Origin: an uncultured Chitinophaga sp.
GTDB taxonomy: Bacteria; Bacteroidota; Bacteroidia; Chitinophagales; Chitinophagaceae
Direction of reading: 5' to 3'
Length of the DNA stretch: 64,000 bases
NCBI RefSeq assembly: GCF_946479755.1
Contig: NZ_CAMLHC010000003.1
Span: forward strand, 124,001 to 188,000
The translations under genes and the position numbers were made by a program. Below are positions 25,380 through 34,202 of this stretch, in pieces; the first letter of the stretch is position 1, and each line of letters opens with the position of its first letter. The notes under the pieces were generated by a model. That model was not told the DNA's origin and did no database searches. It worked only from the letters and a program-made list of their open reading frames with translations.

Positions 25380-27422
25380 ATGGTAAACCCAACACCCTTG
25401 TCTCTCAGGACCATTACGCTGCTGTTATGCCTGCAGCTGTTTTTTACGGTATCACTTTCCGCCCAGATCAGCTGGCCCGCAGGGCAGATCTTACCTTCTT
25501 TTCCCGCGCCGGCGCAAACGCAGGACCTGATTATGCTGCGGGAGTCCAGCTCCCGGTGGGAGGCGGAAGGCGCCGCACTCAGTCACAAAACCGGCAGACT
25601 GGAAACAGATGGATGGTTATGCCAGACAGGCATCGATGCCGCCAATCAGCATATGATCTACGGCCCCTATGACACGCACCTGCCCGCCGGGCCCAATGTG
25701 GCGGAATTCCGGATGAAGATCGACAACAACACCGCCAACAACGATCCGGTAGTGGACATCGACGTACGAAACGCTACCACCGGCGCAATACTGGCCGCGC
25801 AGACGATCACGCGGCAGCAGTTCCCCGTCGCCTCCAACTATACCAATTTTACGCTGCCCTTTACGATTCCGGCTGATCATCAATCGATAGAGCTGAGAAT
25901 ATACTGGCGCGGTACTGCCTATACGAAAGTGGACTGGGTGGGTGTTCAGCAAAACGGTTCGGCGGCTGAAATGTATTTGTTCGCCTCCCTGAAAGGTGTC
26001 GTTAACAGAACGCAGCCGCGCATCTTCTCCTACGAAGGCGATGCATTTGCTGAAGGACCGTATACCTGGCTGCAGTCTTTGGGCTTAAACTGGTCCGAAC
26101 CGACGGATAAATGGAGCCTCATCACAAAATACCGCAGCGAGATAGCGGGACTGATCGTCTACGACCCGGCGCAGATACATACGGTCAACCTGGCGACTAT
26201 GCTGGCCAAAGACCGGCGTGCCCTGGTGGTGTCCCCGCTGCTGTTATCCAGGCTGACTGCCGCGCCCTATAACCTGCCGGTGGTATTGGACCTGCGTGGA
26301 CAGTTTACCAGCAAACTGCAGGTTTACCAGACGATGTATAATACCTACTGGCCCAACCTGGACCACCGCCTGCTGATAGGCCTGAATCCCGACGTCCATA
26401 AAGCAGCCTTGCGCGAATATGCCGCAGCACTGGGCGCACCCGTTATATGGCTCGATCCGGCCATACCAGCGGAAAGCACGCTGCTGAACAGTTTCCTGGC
26501 TTCCATGCCGGCGGGCGCCAACTTTATGGGGTGGTGGCCGGAGGAAGCGCCGGGAGTAGAGCGGTCTTCTACGTATGGTATACCCACCATTGCGAGTGAC
26601 TGGTGCACCAACCTGACCATGCACAGCGGCACTCCCCGGACGATCAACAAAAAGCCCATACCGGCCAAACCGCCGCTGCAAAATAAACTCTATGTCGCCT
26701 TCATCCTGAGCGATGGCGACAACCTGCAGTATATTGAACACCTCATGCGTAAGCTATGGAACAACCCCGACCGCGGCGCAGTACCCATCGGATGGACGCT
26801 GTCGCCCGCCATGGTAGACGCTATGCCGGGAGCGCTCAACTACCTGTGGCAAAGCTCCACCAACAATGATAACCTGATATCCGGCCCTTCCGGTTACGGC
26901 TATACGTATCCCAACAGCTGGCCGGACCAGCAAAAGCTGAATCAGTTTGTGGCGACAACGGAAACCTACAACCAGCGTGCAGGCTTCCGCGTAGTCACCA
27001 TCTGGAACACCATCACCGGAGGCATCAGTCAGCAAACAGGGCAGACATTTGCGCTGAAAGCCCCGTCGCTGCTGGGAATGACAGCACAGAACACCGGCGG
27101 CGGACTGACGGTCTATAACAACAGCCTGCCGGGAATGGCACTGTCCTGCAACTACTGCACGAACGAACAGGCCATGAAAGACCATATCGCGGCCGCTGCC
27201 GCAGGGTGGAACGGGAACAGCCCACGCTTTATCATCATACAGGCGCAGCCCTGGCAGAATGTAACGCCTACCAGTTTTAAGAACGTAGCCGCTTCGTTGA
27301 ATGCCGACTACCGCGTGGTACGGCCTGATCATATTTTCCAGCTGATCCGGGAAGCCAACAGTCTGCCGGTAGGTGATACCAGCTATTTGAGAGGAGGCGC
27401 ATTGCAGCACTATCGGCGGTAG
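25380..27422 (+). CDS. GxGYxYP domain protein, putative secreted glycoside hydrolase
   Basis: About 680 residues, signal peptide ending near LSAQ. The family signature GYGYTYP is at 505-511, in the order N-terminal beta domain (VDIDVRNATTG, IELRIYWRG), central region (SYEGDAFAEGPYTWLQ) and the GxGYxYP domain with LSDGDNLQY and a WWPEEAP segment. GxGYxYP proteins were proposed as glycoside hydrolases from structure, without firm substrate. The start is the ATG at 25380; a TTG 12 bases upstream is less likely. Convergent with a lyase-like lipoprotein gene, suggesting a small polysaccharide-degrading cluster. Confidence 0.82.
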   Translation: MVNPTPLSLRTITLLLCLQLFFTVSLSAQISWPAGQILPSFPAPAQTQDLIMLRESSSRWEAEGAALSHKTGRLETDGWLCQTGIDAANQHMIYGPYDTHLPAGPNVAEFRMKIDNNTANNDPVVDIDVRNATTGAILAAQTITRQQFPVASNYTNFTLPFTIPADHQSIELRIYWRGTAYTKVDWVGVQQNGSAAEMYLFASLKGVVNRTQPRIFSYEGDAFAEGPYTWLQSLGLNWSEPTDKWSLITKYRSEIAGLIVYDPAQIHTVNLATMLAKDRRALVVSPLLLSRLTAAPYNLPVVLDLRGQFTSKLQVYQTMYNTYWPNLDHRLLIGLNPDVHKAALREYAAALGAPVIWLDPAIPAESTLLNSFLASMPAGANFMGWWPEEAPGVERSSTYGIPTIASDWCTNLTMHSGTPRTINKKPIPAKPPLQNKLYVAFILSDGDNLQYIEHLMRKLWNNPDRGAVPIGWTLSPAMVDAMPGALNYLWQSSTNNDNLISGPSGYGYTYPNSWPDQQKLNQFVATTETYNQRAGFRVVTIWNTITGGISQQTGQTFALKAPSLLGMTAQNTGGGLTVYNNSLPGMALSCNYCTNEQAMKDHIAAAAAGWNGNSPRFIIIQAQPWQNVTPTSFKNVAASLNADYRVVRPDHIFQLIREANSLPVGDTSYLRGGALQHYRR

Positions 27423-27461
27423 TAACGGCAACGGATGTACGGGCTACCGGGCAATTGTTTT

Positions 27462-28265
27462 TTAATTGCCTGCGGGGGCTGCATCTGCATAGGAAGATCC
27501 TATTCTGATAGCATGTACATAGTTGGTAATGTCGGCAGGGTCACCACCATAGACGCCGAATTTAGGATCGCAGAAATCCGCGTCGAGCGTACGGGCGGGA
27601 TAGCGCTGGGTGCCGTTTACGAGCGTTTGTTTGACGCCGTTGTACCAGAACTCTATAAACCCGGTGCCGGCGTCCCTGGATACTTTGATGCGCAGCACCA
27701 TAGTATTCCAGGTATTGCGGGAGAGGGGCGTTACCCATACCTCCGTGCCGATTTTGCCCGGCGCAAAATGCATCAGGTGTAGCTGGCCGGTGCTGGTGGT
27801 GCTGATCACGATCGGATAGTTCTGCGTCATGGGAAGGGTGGAACCGTATGCTTTCCACTGGAATACCGCGTTGGTCTTCTGTGCCGCAGGTATTGCCAGT
27901 TTGGACCGCCATCCGATATAGATGTCGTCGCCTTCTGCTGCCTGATAGTTTTTGGCACCATGTCCTTCGGTGCGATGGCTGCCGGCGGGCTTGTAGAATT
28001 TCCATACTTTTCCGTACACAGGGTCCGTAGTGACCGTGATGGAACCTGAACCTTCTACGTTCAGTACTTTCCAAACGGCTGACGGACCCAATGCCGCGTC
28101 GCCATTAAACAGGAGGGATTGTACATAAATGCCGGAAGCAGCGCCGCTTTCTGCGGTCAAGGCGCGTTTTGAAGGGGCTTCATGCATGTTTTTGCGGCAA
28201 TGGGTAAAGATAAGCATGGTGCTGCTGGCTAGCAGGAGCGTGGCTAATGCCGGAGGTGTTTTCAT
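27462..28265 (-). CDS. Polysaccharide lyase-like lipoprotein
   Basis: 267 residues. Lipobox IFTHC with Cys23. The rest is an all-beta jelly roll: DIYIGWRSKLAIP, TNAVFQWKAYGS, QNYPIVISTTSTGQLHL, WNTMVLRIKVSRDAGTGFIEFW, then KFGVYGG. This pattern fits the polysaccharide lyase fold of PF14099/PL20 and heparin-lyase I relatives, which cleave uronic-acid polymers by beta-elimination. Family assignment is by pattern and not certain; a concanavalin-like binding protein is the alternative. Its neighbour encodes the GxGYxYP protein. Confidence 0.65.
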   Translation of the reverse strand: MKTPPALATLLLASSTMLIFTHCRKNMHEAPSKRALTAESGAASGIYVQSLLFNGDAALGPSAVWKVLNVEGSGSITVTTDPVYGKVWKFYKPAGSHRTEGHGAKNYQAAEGDDIYIGWRSKLAIPAAQKTNAVFQWKAYGSTLPMTQNYPIVISTTSTGQLHLMHFAPGKIGTEVWVTPLSRNTWNTMVLRIKVSRDAGTGFIEFWYNGVKQTLVNGTQRYPARTLDADFCDPKFGVYGGDPADITNYVHAIRIGSSYADAAPAGN

Positions 28266-28418
28266 AACAGAACGATTAAGGTTATTGAGAGATGATCAAT
28301 ATACAACCTCCTGCACGATGAAACAGGTACCATCTTCACCAAAACAGGTATTGGATTGATGACAATCAATTTTTAATCAGCGTGCTCTTTCTCCGGTGAA
28401 GTCCGACAGCAGTGTAGT

Positions 28419-29054
28419 TCAGCTCAGCAGCCCCTGGTTGTTGGCAGCCTGTATCAGTCCTGCCACATTCTTTACCCCAAACTTCTGTAACATGTTTTTA
28501 CGGTGGTTTTCTACGGTGAACTTGCTCAGGAAAAGCATTTCCGCAATACGCCGGGTGGTAATACCGGAAGCGATCAGTTTCAGTATTTCCTGTTCCCGGG
28601 CGGTGAGTGCCGGTACTGCCGCCATATCCGGCGCAGGGCGGGTAATGATTTCCCGGATAGTGTCACTGAAGACAAGCTGACCGGCCAGCGCATCGTTGAT
28701 GGCGTTCACCAGCTCTTCGATGGAGGCGTTTTTAAGCAGGTAGCCGCTGGCGCCATTGTCCAGCATCTTCATGATAGCGCTGCGCTGGTCATGGTTGCTG
28801 AGTGCCAGGACGACGGTATCGGGTGCGGTCGTTTTGATGATTTTACACAAGTCCATACCGTTACTGTCGGGTAACATAATATCCAGCAGCACCACATCTA
28901 CCCGGTGGCTGCTGAGGAAGGTGAGAAAATCTTTCGCTGTGGTAAAGGCGCCGGCGATGTCGAAAGCGTCTTTGCCGGAAAGGACCCTGACCAACCCCTC
29001 CAATACGATGGGATGATCATCCAGGATGGCCAGCTGGTATGGCTGATGAGACAT
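28419..29054 (-). CDS. NarL/LuxR family response regulator
   Basis: About 211 residues from ATG 29054 (a TTG at 29063 adds three). Receiver domain with the acidic pocket DDHP and phospho-acceptor Asp58 in LLDIMLPD, conserved Lys in GYLLKNAS, then a LuxR HTH (LTAREQEILKLIASGITTRRIAEMLFLSKFTVENHRKNML). The gene overlaps the end of the kinase gene by 38 bases, so the pair is expressed together. Confidence 0.93.
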   Translation of the reverse strand: MSHQPYQLAILDDHPIVLEGLVRVLSGKDAFDIAGAFTTAKDFLTFLSSHRVDVVLLDIMLPDSNGMDLCKIIKTTAPDTVVLALSNHDQRSAIMKMLDNGASGYLLKNASIEELVNAINDALAGQLVFSDTIREIITRPAPDMAAVPALTAREQEILKLIASGITTRRIAEMLFLSKFTVENHRKNMLQKFGVKNVAGLIQAANNQGLLS

Positions 29055-30975
29055 ATACTTCAATATTTATGGATGTACCTTTTCCGTTTGGCGGCGTAAC
29101 AATGTCAATACTGCCATGAAGGTAGGCGACCCTGTTCCTGATGTTGATGAAACCCATGCCGTCTTTGCCGTCTGCAGTAGTATCGAAACCTTTGCCATCG
29201 TCTTCAACGGTAATAAAGAACCGGTTGTCCCGTTGATTGCACTGTAATAAAATCCTGGTGGCCGCCGCATGTTTGACCGCATTGGTCAGCAATTCCTGTA
29301 TGATGCGGTAGATGGTCACCTGTTCCTGCTGCGGAATGTCGGGCCGGATGTCGAGGCACTGGCACTGGACCGTCAGCTGCGCTGTGGTGAAAGCGTTGCA
29401 CAGGTCCTGCAGCGCTGCTTCCAACCCCAGCTTCAGCAACATTTCCGGCATCATGTTATGCGCAATTTTTCTCAGTTCAGAGACGGAAACATCCAGCTGG
29501 CTGATAATGGGTTTCAGTTCCGGCTGATGGCCTGCGATGGCTGACAGGTTTATTTTGGTAGATGCCAGCAATCCACCCAGGCTGTCATGCAGGTCACGGG
29601 CTACCCGCTGTCGCTCTTCTTCCTGGACTTGTAGCATGGCCTGCGAAACCTTTATCTGTTCCCGTTGGGCCGCCGTTTTTTTCCTGTTCCGGTAGAAGAA
29701 ATAACCGAGCAGCAGGATAATAAACAACAGGAGGATGACCACACTCAATGACCAGTTCAATAACCGGGTGCGCTTCAGGGCTGACTGGGCCTTGTCGTTG
29801 GCCGCGTTGAGCGCGGTGATTTTCCGCTGGTCTTCTGCCTTCCTGAATTTTATTTCCAGTGCGTTGACCTTCGCTTCCAGATTGCTTTGGGAGATGCTGT
29901 CCCGCAGGTGGCTGTAACGCTTCAGCCAGCCGAACGCTTCCGGGATGTTGTGCAGCTCTTCGTAGGTGACTACCAGGCCATAATATATCAATAGCCGGTT
30001 CATCGCAACATTAATAAAGGGTTTCTTTGTGGTGAGGTCCAGCGCTACGTCGCGGGCCCGTGTCAGATCTTTTTTGTTGTACAGGGCGTAAAATTGTTGC
30101 AATTGCAGGCGTTGCTCCGGGTAAGGTTTCTTCAGTTGCCTTGCCAGCATGATCCCTTTTTGGGTGGCCTCCAACGACTGGTCAAACTTCCCTGTTACGG
30201 TAAGGCGCATACTTTCGCCGGCGTAGTAGTCCAGCCAGGCAGTAGCGTGCGGGTAGGGCAGCAGTAACAGCCGCAAGCTGTCCATATAGGCAGCGGCTTC
30301 GTCAGGATGACCGGACAGGGAATTGTTTTCCGATAATGTATGATAGGCAGCAGTCAGGTAGCCGATCCCGCTTTTTTCATTCCGCAACGTTTCAATGGCC
30401 TGCTTCAGGTAAGTTTCCGCCTTGGGGAGCTGCTGTAGATTTTTAAACCCGTAAGCCAGGTCGAGGTAGTTTTTCCCAAGCCATGCCTGGTCGCCGGATT
30501 GCAATGCCAGCGGGATGGCCCGCTCTATCAGCAGGTTGATATACGATTCGGGATCATCTTTATCGAAGTGGAACACATGGGCGTAATCGTGCCAGCACAT
30601 GGAGCGGTAACGCAGCGCCTCTTTATCGGTAAACGGCTTTAGCTTGTTTTCTGCCTGCAGGTAGATAGCCGCGGCGGAATCAGGTGCGGTGGCGGCCAGC
30701 AGCCTGGCATTGTAGTAAAGGGAAATGCCCTGCAACCGGACATTATCATGGAGCAACTGTTTCCCCTGTCCGGCATATTTTTTTGCCATGATCGTATCCT
30801 GCTCTATCCAATCTTCTGCCAAACGGAAAAAGGCAGCAGCCCTGGCGCTGTCGGGCAGCGGCTGTTCCGTTTGCCGGACAAGACTGTCCCTGTTATATCT
30901 TCCCGGTGGCTCCTGGGCGCGCCCGCAGAGACCTGATAATAAAAGCAGCAGTAGGGGTGGTAGGCATTTCATCAT
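29017..30975 (-). CDS. Sensor histidine kinase with TPR sensor region (HisKA_3 type)
   Basis: About 652 residues from ATG 30975. A signal peptide leads to a periplasmic TPR region (about 40-380), a membrane span (about 406-428), a short coiled coil, and a HisKA_3 dimerisation domain with phospho-acceptor His463 in ARDLHDSLGG. The HATPase domain shows VKHAAATRILLQC, VEDDGKGFD and GMGFINIRNRVAYLHGS. It should phosphorylate the NarL regulator encoded by the overlapping gene. TPR-type periplasmic sensors are common in Bacteroidota; the stimulus is unknown. Confidence 0.92.
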   Translation of the reverse strand: MMKCLPPLLLLLLSGLCGRAQEPPGRYNRDSLVRQTEQPLPDSARAAAFFRLAEDWIEQDTIMAKKYAGQGKQLLHDNVRLQGISLYYNARLLAATAPDSAAAIYLQAENKLKPFTDKEALRYRSMCWHDYAHVFHFDKDDPESYINLLIERAIPLALQSGDQAWLGKNYLDLAYGFKNLQQLPKAETYLKQAIETLRNEKSGIGYLTAAYHTLSENNSLSGHPDEAAAYMDSLRLLLLPYPHATAWLDYYAGESMRLTVTGKFDQSLEATQKGIMLARQLKKPYPEQRLQLQQFYALYNKKDLTRARDVALDLTTKKPFINVAMNRLLIYYGLVVTYEELHNIPEAFGWLKRYSHLRDSISQSNLEAKVNALEIKFRKAEDQRKITALNAANDKAQSALKRTRLLNWSLSVVILLLFIILLLGYFFYRNRKKTAAQREQIKVSQAMLQVQEEERQRVARDLHDSLGGLLASTKINLSAIAGHQPELKPIISQLDVSVSELRKIAHNMMPEMLLKLGLEAALQDLCNAFTTAQLTVQCQCLDIRPDIPQQEQVTIYRIIQELLTNAVKHAAATRILLQCNQRDNRFFITVEDDGKGFDTTADGKDGMGFINIRNRVAYLHGSIDIVTPPNGKGTSINIEVYVSSAIPAGHPG

Positions 30976-31065
30976 ACGTGCAATTTGCGACACAAGACAA
31001 TAACGGCAAAGGGCTGTCCGCAGAATGACTGAAAACAGCTATATAAAAATAGCTATTTGGGGTCA

Positions 31066-31096
31066 TTGTCCCGCCTGGCCGGTGAAGATAATTTTG
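31066..31096 (+). promoter_or_regulatory. Bacteroidota promoter (-33 TTG, -7 TAATTTTG)
   Basis: TAATTTTG at 31089-31096 matches TAnnTTTG, with TTG at 31066-31068 separated by 20 bases, the expected layout. It lies 44 bases before the lipoprotein start at 31140. Confidence 0.65.
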
Positions 31097-31139
31097 TAAT
31101 CGTTGTTTCGCTTTGAAGCAACGCATAAAAACAGTTGAT

Positions 31140-31529
31140 ATGTTCAGAAAATTATCCATTGCAAGTCTCCTCATGGCCGCCGTCCTGGTCACCTCCTGTT
31201 CCAAAGACAAGAAAGAAGATAATAACGACCGGCCCGGGCATAAAGTGCGGTTCGAAGCCGTAGGACAGAACGGCGGGGTCGTTAATGCGGCCGTTTATGG
31301 CGTTGACGCCGATACGCATAATGCGCTCAACCTTAACACAGCTAATTGGAGCAGCCCCGATGTAACAGCCCCCGCGGGCGCCTACAACGCTAATATCGTG
31401 GTTAACGGCAGCGGACCTTCCACTACCAGCACCATGAAAGTAAGGATTTATGTGGACGGCGAGATGAAGAAAGAAGAAACTGCTTCTCCCGGCAAAGTGC
31501 TGTCAGTCACGCTGGGATACAAGTTTTAA
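31140..31529 (+). CDS. Small lipoprotein of unknown function
   Basis: 129 residues from ATG 31140. Lipobox VLVTSC (Cys20) followed by a charged linker (SKDKKEDNNDRPG) and a beta-rich domain (KVRFEAVGQNGGVVNAAVYG, TMKVRIYVDGEMKKEE, VLSVTLGYKF). The last part recalls small periplasmic beta-sandwich proteins of MmpS type but is too short to assign. It is divergent from the TPR-type kinase, which makes it a possible target or ligand-binding partner. Confidence 0.7.
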   Translation: MFRKLSIASLLMAAVLVTSCSKDKKEDNNDRPGHKVRFEAVGQNGGVVNAAVYGVDADTHNALNLNTANWSSPDVTAPAGAYNANIVVNGSGPSTTSTMKVRIYVDGEMKKEETASPGKVLSVTLGYKF

Positions 31530-31561
31530 GGAAACAGGACGCGTTCCTGGAAACGTTTGTC

Positions 31562-31594
31562 AAAGGCTTGTAAGTACTGCTTGCAAGCCTTTTT
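31562..31594. terminator. Bidirectional hairpin terminator
   Basis: AAAGGCTTG (31562-31570) pairs with CAAGCCTTT (31584-31592), T-run follows. Sits between convergent lipoprotein and Fur-family genes; carries the GGCTTGTAAGT core shared with other hairpins here. Confidence 0.82.
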
Positions 31595-31597
31595 GTT

Positions 31598-31990
31598 TTA
31601 CATCTCCCCGGGCGCACAACGACTGCAATACCCCGATATCATCCCGGTAAAGTGGGTGATCACATAACCCTCCGGTAACGGAATATGCATCTTGTGCTGC
31701 AAACACTCCACCTTCCCGCATTTCCGGCATTTAAAGTGAAAATGGTTGTGATTGTGTTTATTGTTCGGCTTATCACAACCGGCACAATACCCGAAATACT
31801 GCTTCCCGTCATCATCCATGGCTTTATGCACCAGGCCATCTTCACAGAACCTGTTCAACACCCGGTAGATAGTGGCCCTGTCCACTTTGGTGTCCAACAC
31901 CGCCTGAAGCTGTTCATGGCTCAATGCCCTGTCCGAAGATTTCAGCAACTCTAAAATAACTGTCTGCGCCTGCGTGTTCCTTCTTTTCAT
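31598..31990 (-). CDS. Fur family transcriptional repressor
   Basis: 130 residues. Winged helix with LSHEQLQAVLDTKVDRATIYRVLNRF, then a metal domain: CAGC (Cys69, Cys72), a His-rich stretch NKHNHNHFHF (His79-His85), the structural zinc Cys pairs Cys88/Cys91 and Cys122/Cys125. The His cluster in the sensor site and the Cys4 site fit Fur-superfamily sensing of zinc, iron or peroxide; which metal is not decided. Its own promoter region holds a perfect Fur-type palindrome, so autoregulation and control of the divergent RidA/DinB genes are likely. Confidence 0.9.
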   Translation of the reverse strand: MKRRNTQAQTVILELLKSSDRALSHEQLQAVLDTKVDRATIYRVLNRFCEDGLVHKAMDDDGKQYFGYCAGCDKPNNKHNHNHFHFKCRKCGKVECLQHKMHIPLPEGYVITHFTGMISGYCSRCAPGEM

Positions 31991-31993
31991 TTT

Positions 31994-32022
31994 TTATTAT
32001 TGCGACTTAATCGCAATAATAA
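31994..32022. promoter_or_regulatory. Fur-family operator, perfect inverted repeat
   Basis: TTATTATTGCGA (31994-32005) and its exact complement (32011-32022) flank CTTAA: 12-bp arms with a 5-base centre. A half-site TATTATTGCAA follows at about 32033-32042. It begins 4 bases upstream of the Fur-family start codon and 35 bases before the lipoprotein RidA start. Confidence 0.85.
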
Positions 32023-32056
32023 GAATTTTCCCTATTATTGCAAAAAAATAACACTC

Positions 32057-32563
32057 ATGATCAGACAGTTAAAACAAGCGACCCTCATCGCGGTATGTGC
32101 TTTGGTGGCGTACGGTTGCAGCCAGGATGCGTCGAAAGCCCCGACAGCCGCGGCGCCCGCAGCATCCGAAAAACCGGAGTACTTCCTGCTGCGCCCGGAA
32201 CTGGAAAAGATGTACGGGTACACGCAGGCGGTGAGAGTAGGTAACATCGTCAAAATTGGCGGCGTCATCAGCATCGATGATAAAGGAGCCCTGACAGGGA
32301 AAGGGGACTACGGTCAACAGCTGACAAATGTCTACGCCAGCCTGGAGAAAGTGCTGAAACACTACGGCTGTACGTTTGATGATGTGGTCCTGGAAAACAT
32401 CTATACTACCAGCATGGCGGAACTACAGAAAAATGCAGCCTACCGCCGGAAAATATACACGCATCATTTTCCCACCGGCAGCTGGATCGGTGTGAAAGAA
32501 CTGGGGCTGCCCGATGCCATGGTGGAGATAGAAATAGAAGCACTGATGTCAAAAGAACAATAA
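32057..32563 (+). CDS. RidA family protein with lipoprotein signal
   Basis: 168 residues. N-terminal signal with lipobox LVAYGC (Cys21), unusual for a family that is normally cytoplasmic. The RidA domain follows: MYGYTQAVRVGNIVKIGGVIS, GDYGQQLTNVYASLEKVLKHYG, and SWIGVKELGLPDAMVEIEIEAL; the canonical catalytic Arg position reads GVKELG, as in the RidA paralogue at 203. The ATG at 32057 is preferred over an upstream start. It is downstream of the Fur operator and its TAA overlaps the DinB ATG. Confidence 0.83.
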   Translation: MIRQLKQATLIAVCALVAYGCSQDASKAPTAAAPAASEKPEYFLLRPELEKMYGYTQAVRVGNIVKIGGVISIDDKGALTGKGDYGQQLTNVYASLEKVLKHYGCTFDDVVLENIYTTSMAELQKNAAYRRKIYTHHFPTGSWIGVKELGLPDAMVEIEIEALMSKEQ

Positions 32564-33015
32564 TGCCCATGAAAACATTCTTCCAGTCATTGTTTGAATA
32601 CAATCACAACGTCAACCGGCAACTGTGGGAGGTGATGAACGCCCATCCGGACAAGGCGTCTGAAAAAGCCATCAAATTATATAATCATATCCTGAACGGG
32701 CACCAGATCTGGAACAACCGCATCGATAAGCGGGACGCCGCGGTGGACGTCTGGGACATGCACCCCCTGCACTTGTGCAGAGCGCTGGACGAGGCCAACT
32801 ACAGGCATACGCTGGATATCATTCATCAGTTTAACCTGGATGAGGTCATTCAGCATCCTAAAATCAAAGGAAAACCTTTCCGCAAAAAAGTCAGTGAGAT
32901 CCTCTTTCACGTCGTCAATCATTCTACCTATCACAGGGGGCAGATAGCCACCGAATTCAGGCTGGGCGGACTGGAACCATTGATGACCGATTTTATTTTC
33001 CAGGAAGGGAAGTAA
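32563..33015 (+). CDS. DinB superfamily protein
   Basis: 150 residues, four-helix bundle. DinB metal-site pattern is seen as a helix-1 region (YNHNVNRQLWEVM), NHILNGHQIWNNRI in helix 2 (His42 or His47) and HVVNHSTYHRGQIATEF in helix 3 (H-x3-H). DinB relatives include bacillithiol/mycothiol-type thiol transferases and uncharacterised nickel or zinc proteins. Starts at TAATG overlapping the RidA stop, so translation is coupled; both would be repressed by the Fur-family protein. Confidence 0.85.
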   Translation: MPMKTFFQSLFEYNHNVNRQLWEVMNAHPDKASEKAIKLYNHILNGHQIWNNRIDKRDAAVDVWDMHPLHLCRALDEANYRHTLDIIHQFNLDEVIQHPKIKGKPFRKKVSEILFHVVNHSTYHRGQIATEFRLGGLEPLMTDFIFQEGK

Positions 33016-33037
33016 TAGGCGAAGGCTTATTACTTCC
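33008..33037. terminator. Hairpin terminator overlapping the DinB stop codon
   Basis: Perfect 10-bp stem GGAAGTAATA (33008-33017) with 33028-33037; TTTTC follows. The stop codon lies in the left arm. Convergent with the AraC gene. Confidence 0.75.
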
Positions 33038-33060
33038 TTTTCAGCAGTTCGATGTCTCCC

Positions 33061-33966
33061 TCAGTTCCCCGTAGGCCGGAAGCTGGGCGCACTGGCATTA
33101 CTCTCCTCCAGCGCCTTGCGATATTCTCTCGGTGACTTTCCCTGGTAAATTTTAAACTGCCGGTTGAAATAGGAAAGGTTATCAAAACCACAGGCGTAGC
33201 AGATTTCTGAGATACCATGATCGGTTCCGATCAACAACTTGGTAGCGTGACTGATCCGCGTTTCATTGACAAACTGCGAAAAAGTCTTGCTGGTCCGTCT
33301 TTTAAAGTAACGGCAGAACGCGGCTTCGTTCATACAGGCCAGCGAGGCGGCCGATTTACTGTCTACATGCGTATGGTAGTTCTCCAGCACATATTTAAAG
33401 ATCGACTCCAGTTTTTTCGAATCTACATCCTTATAGTGTATCTTTCTGGGATCGTCTGCCAGTAACAACACATTTTCGCTGTTTTGTTGAGACAGCCCGT
33501 CCAGCAGCTGTAACAGGATGAGCAGGTTTTTCATCTGCTGGTTAGCCTGGAACTGAAAAAACATGCCGGGAAGCACAGACGGTGGTTGCCTGAATTTGAT
33601 GCCACGTTCAGACAACTGCATGAGTTCTTTTATCTTTCTTAATTCCAGTTTGTCAAAAAAATCCTTACCCAGGAAGTCTTCTGTAAACTGTACGATGATG
33701 GCGTGGGCCATTTCTCCCTCTGTGCCGCCGGGAATGTTGTCATTACAGAAACAATGCACCAGGCCGGGACCGAACATATAAACCTCCCCTCCGCTGAAGT
33801 TGACGACCTTGTTGCCGGCGTACAATTTACCGGCGCCTTTCACGATCAGGATCAACTCATGCCCGTGGTGAAAATGAAACGTGTTCGTGAAACGGGGCTG
33901 ACAGTATTCTTTGATAACAAAACTGGCGTCCTCCGGAGTAGATATATGTCGGTAGGCAACTTTCAT
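33061..33966 (-). CDS. AraC family regulator with N-terminal cupin domain
   Basis: 301 residues. Cupin sensing domain (FHFHHGHELILIVKGAGKLYAGNK, then VYMFGPGLVHCF) and a C-terminal AraC domain (SAASLACMNEAAFCRYFKRRTSKTF, then ISEICYACGFDNLSYFNRQFKIYQGKSPREYR). The N-terminal motif is like that of sugar-sensing AraC proteins such as the RhaS/RhaR and MelR types. Divergent from the catabolic island beginning at 34203 across a 236-base gap and therefore its probable activator. Confidence 0.92.
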   Translation of the reverse strand: MKVAYRHISTPEDASFVIKEYCQPRFTNTFHFHHGHELILIVKGAGKLYAGNKVVNFSGGEVYMFGPGLVHCFCNDNIPGGTEGEMAHAIIVQFTEDFLGKDFFDKLELRKIKELMQLSERGIKFRQPPSVLPGMFFQFQANQQMKNLLILLQLLDGLSQQNSENVLLLADDPRKIHYKDVDSKKLESIFKYVLENYHTHVDSKSAASLACMNEAAFCRYFKRRTSKTFSQFVNETRISHATKLLIGTDHGISEICYACGFDNLSYFNRQFKIYQGKSPREYRKALEESNASAPSFRPTGN

Positions 33967-34202
33967 AATTGGTGTTATTGGTACACTATTTATTTTCTGA
34001 GGAACGAAATCGTAATTAAGGTAAATATAGTATCAATATTTTGCAAATGCAGTACTTTTATTTCAACGGTAGTCTGAATATGTTTGTAAGACAATGAAGC
34101 TTGTCCGTTATGAACCCAACCAGATAAATGCACCGCGAATTGTTTTATCATTACTGTAGAGGGTAAACCAGTACTTTAATCACGTTATATACTTCATGCG
34201 TT

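Noticed and set aside
25319..25672. A 117-aa plus-strand frame over the start of the GxGYxYP gene
   Set aside because: It is out of frame with a long, clearly recognisable gene and has low-complexity Arg-rich translation typical of a shadow frame.
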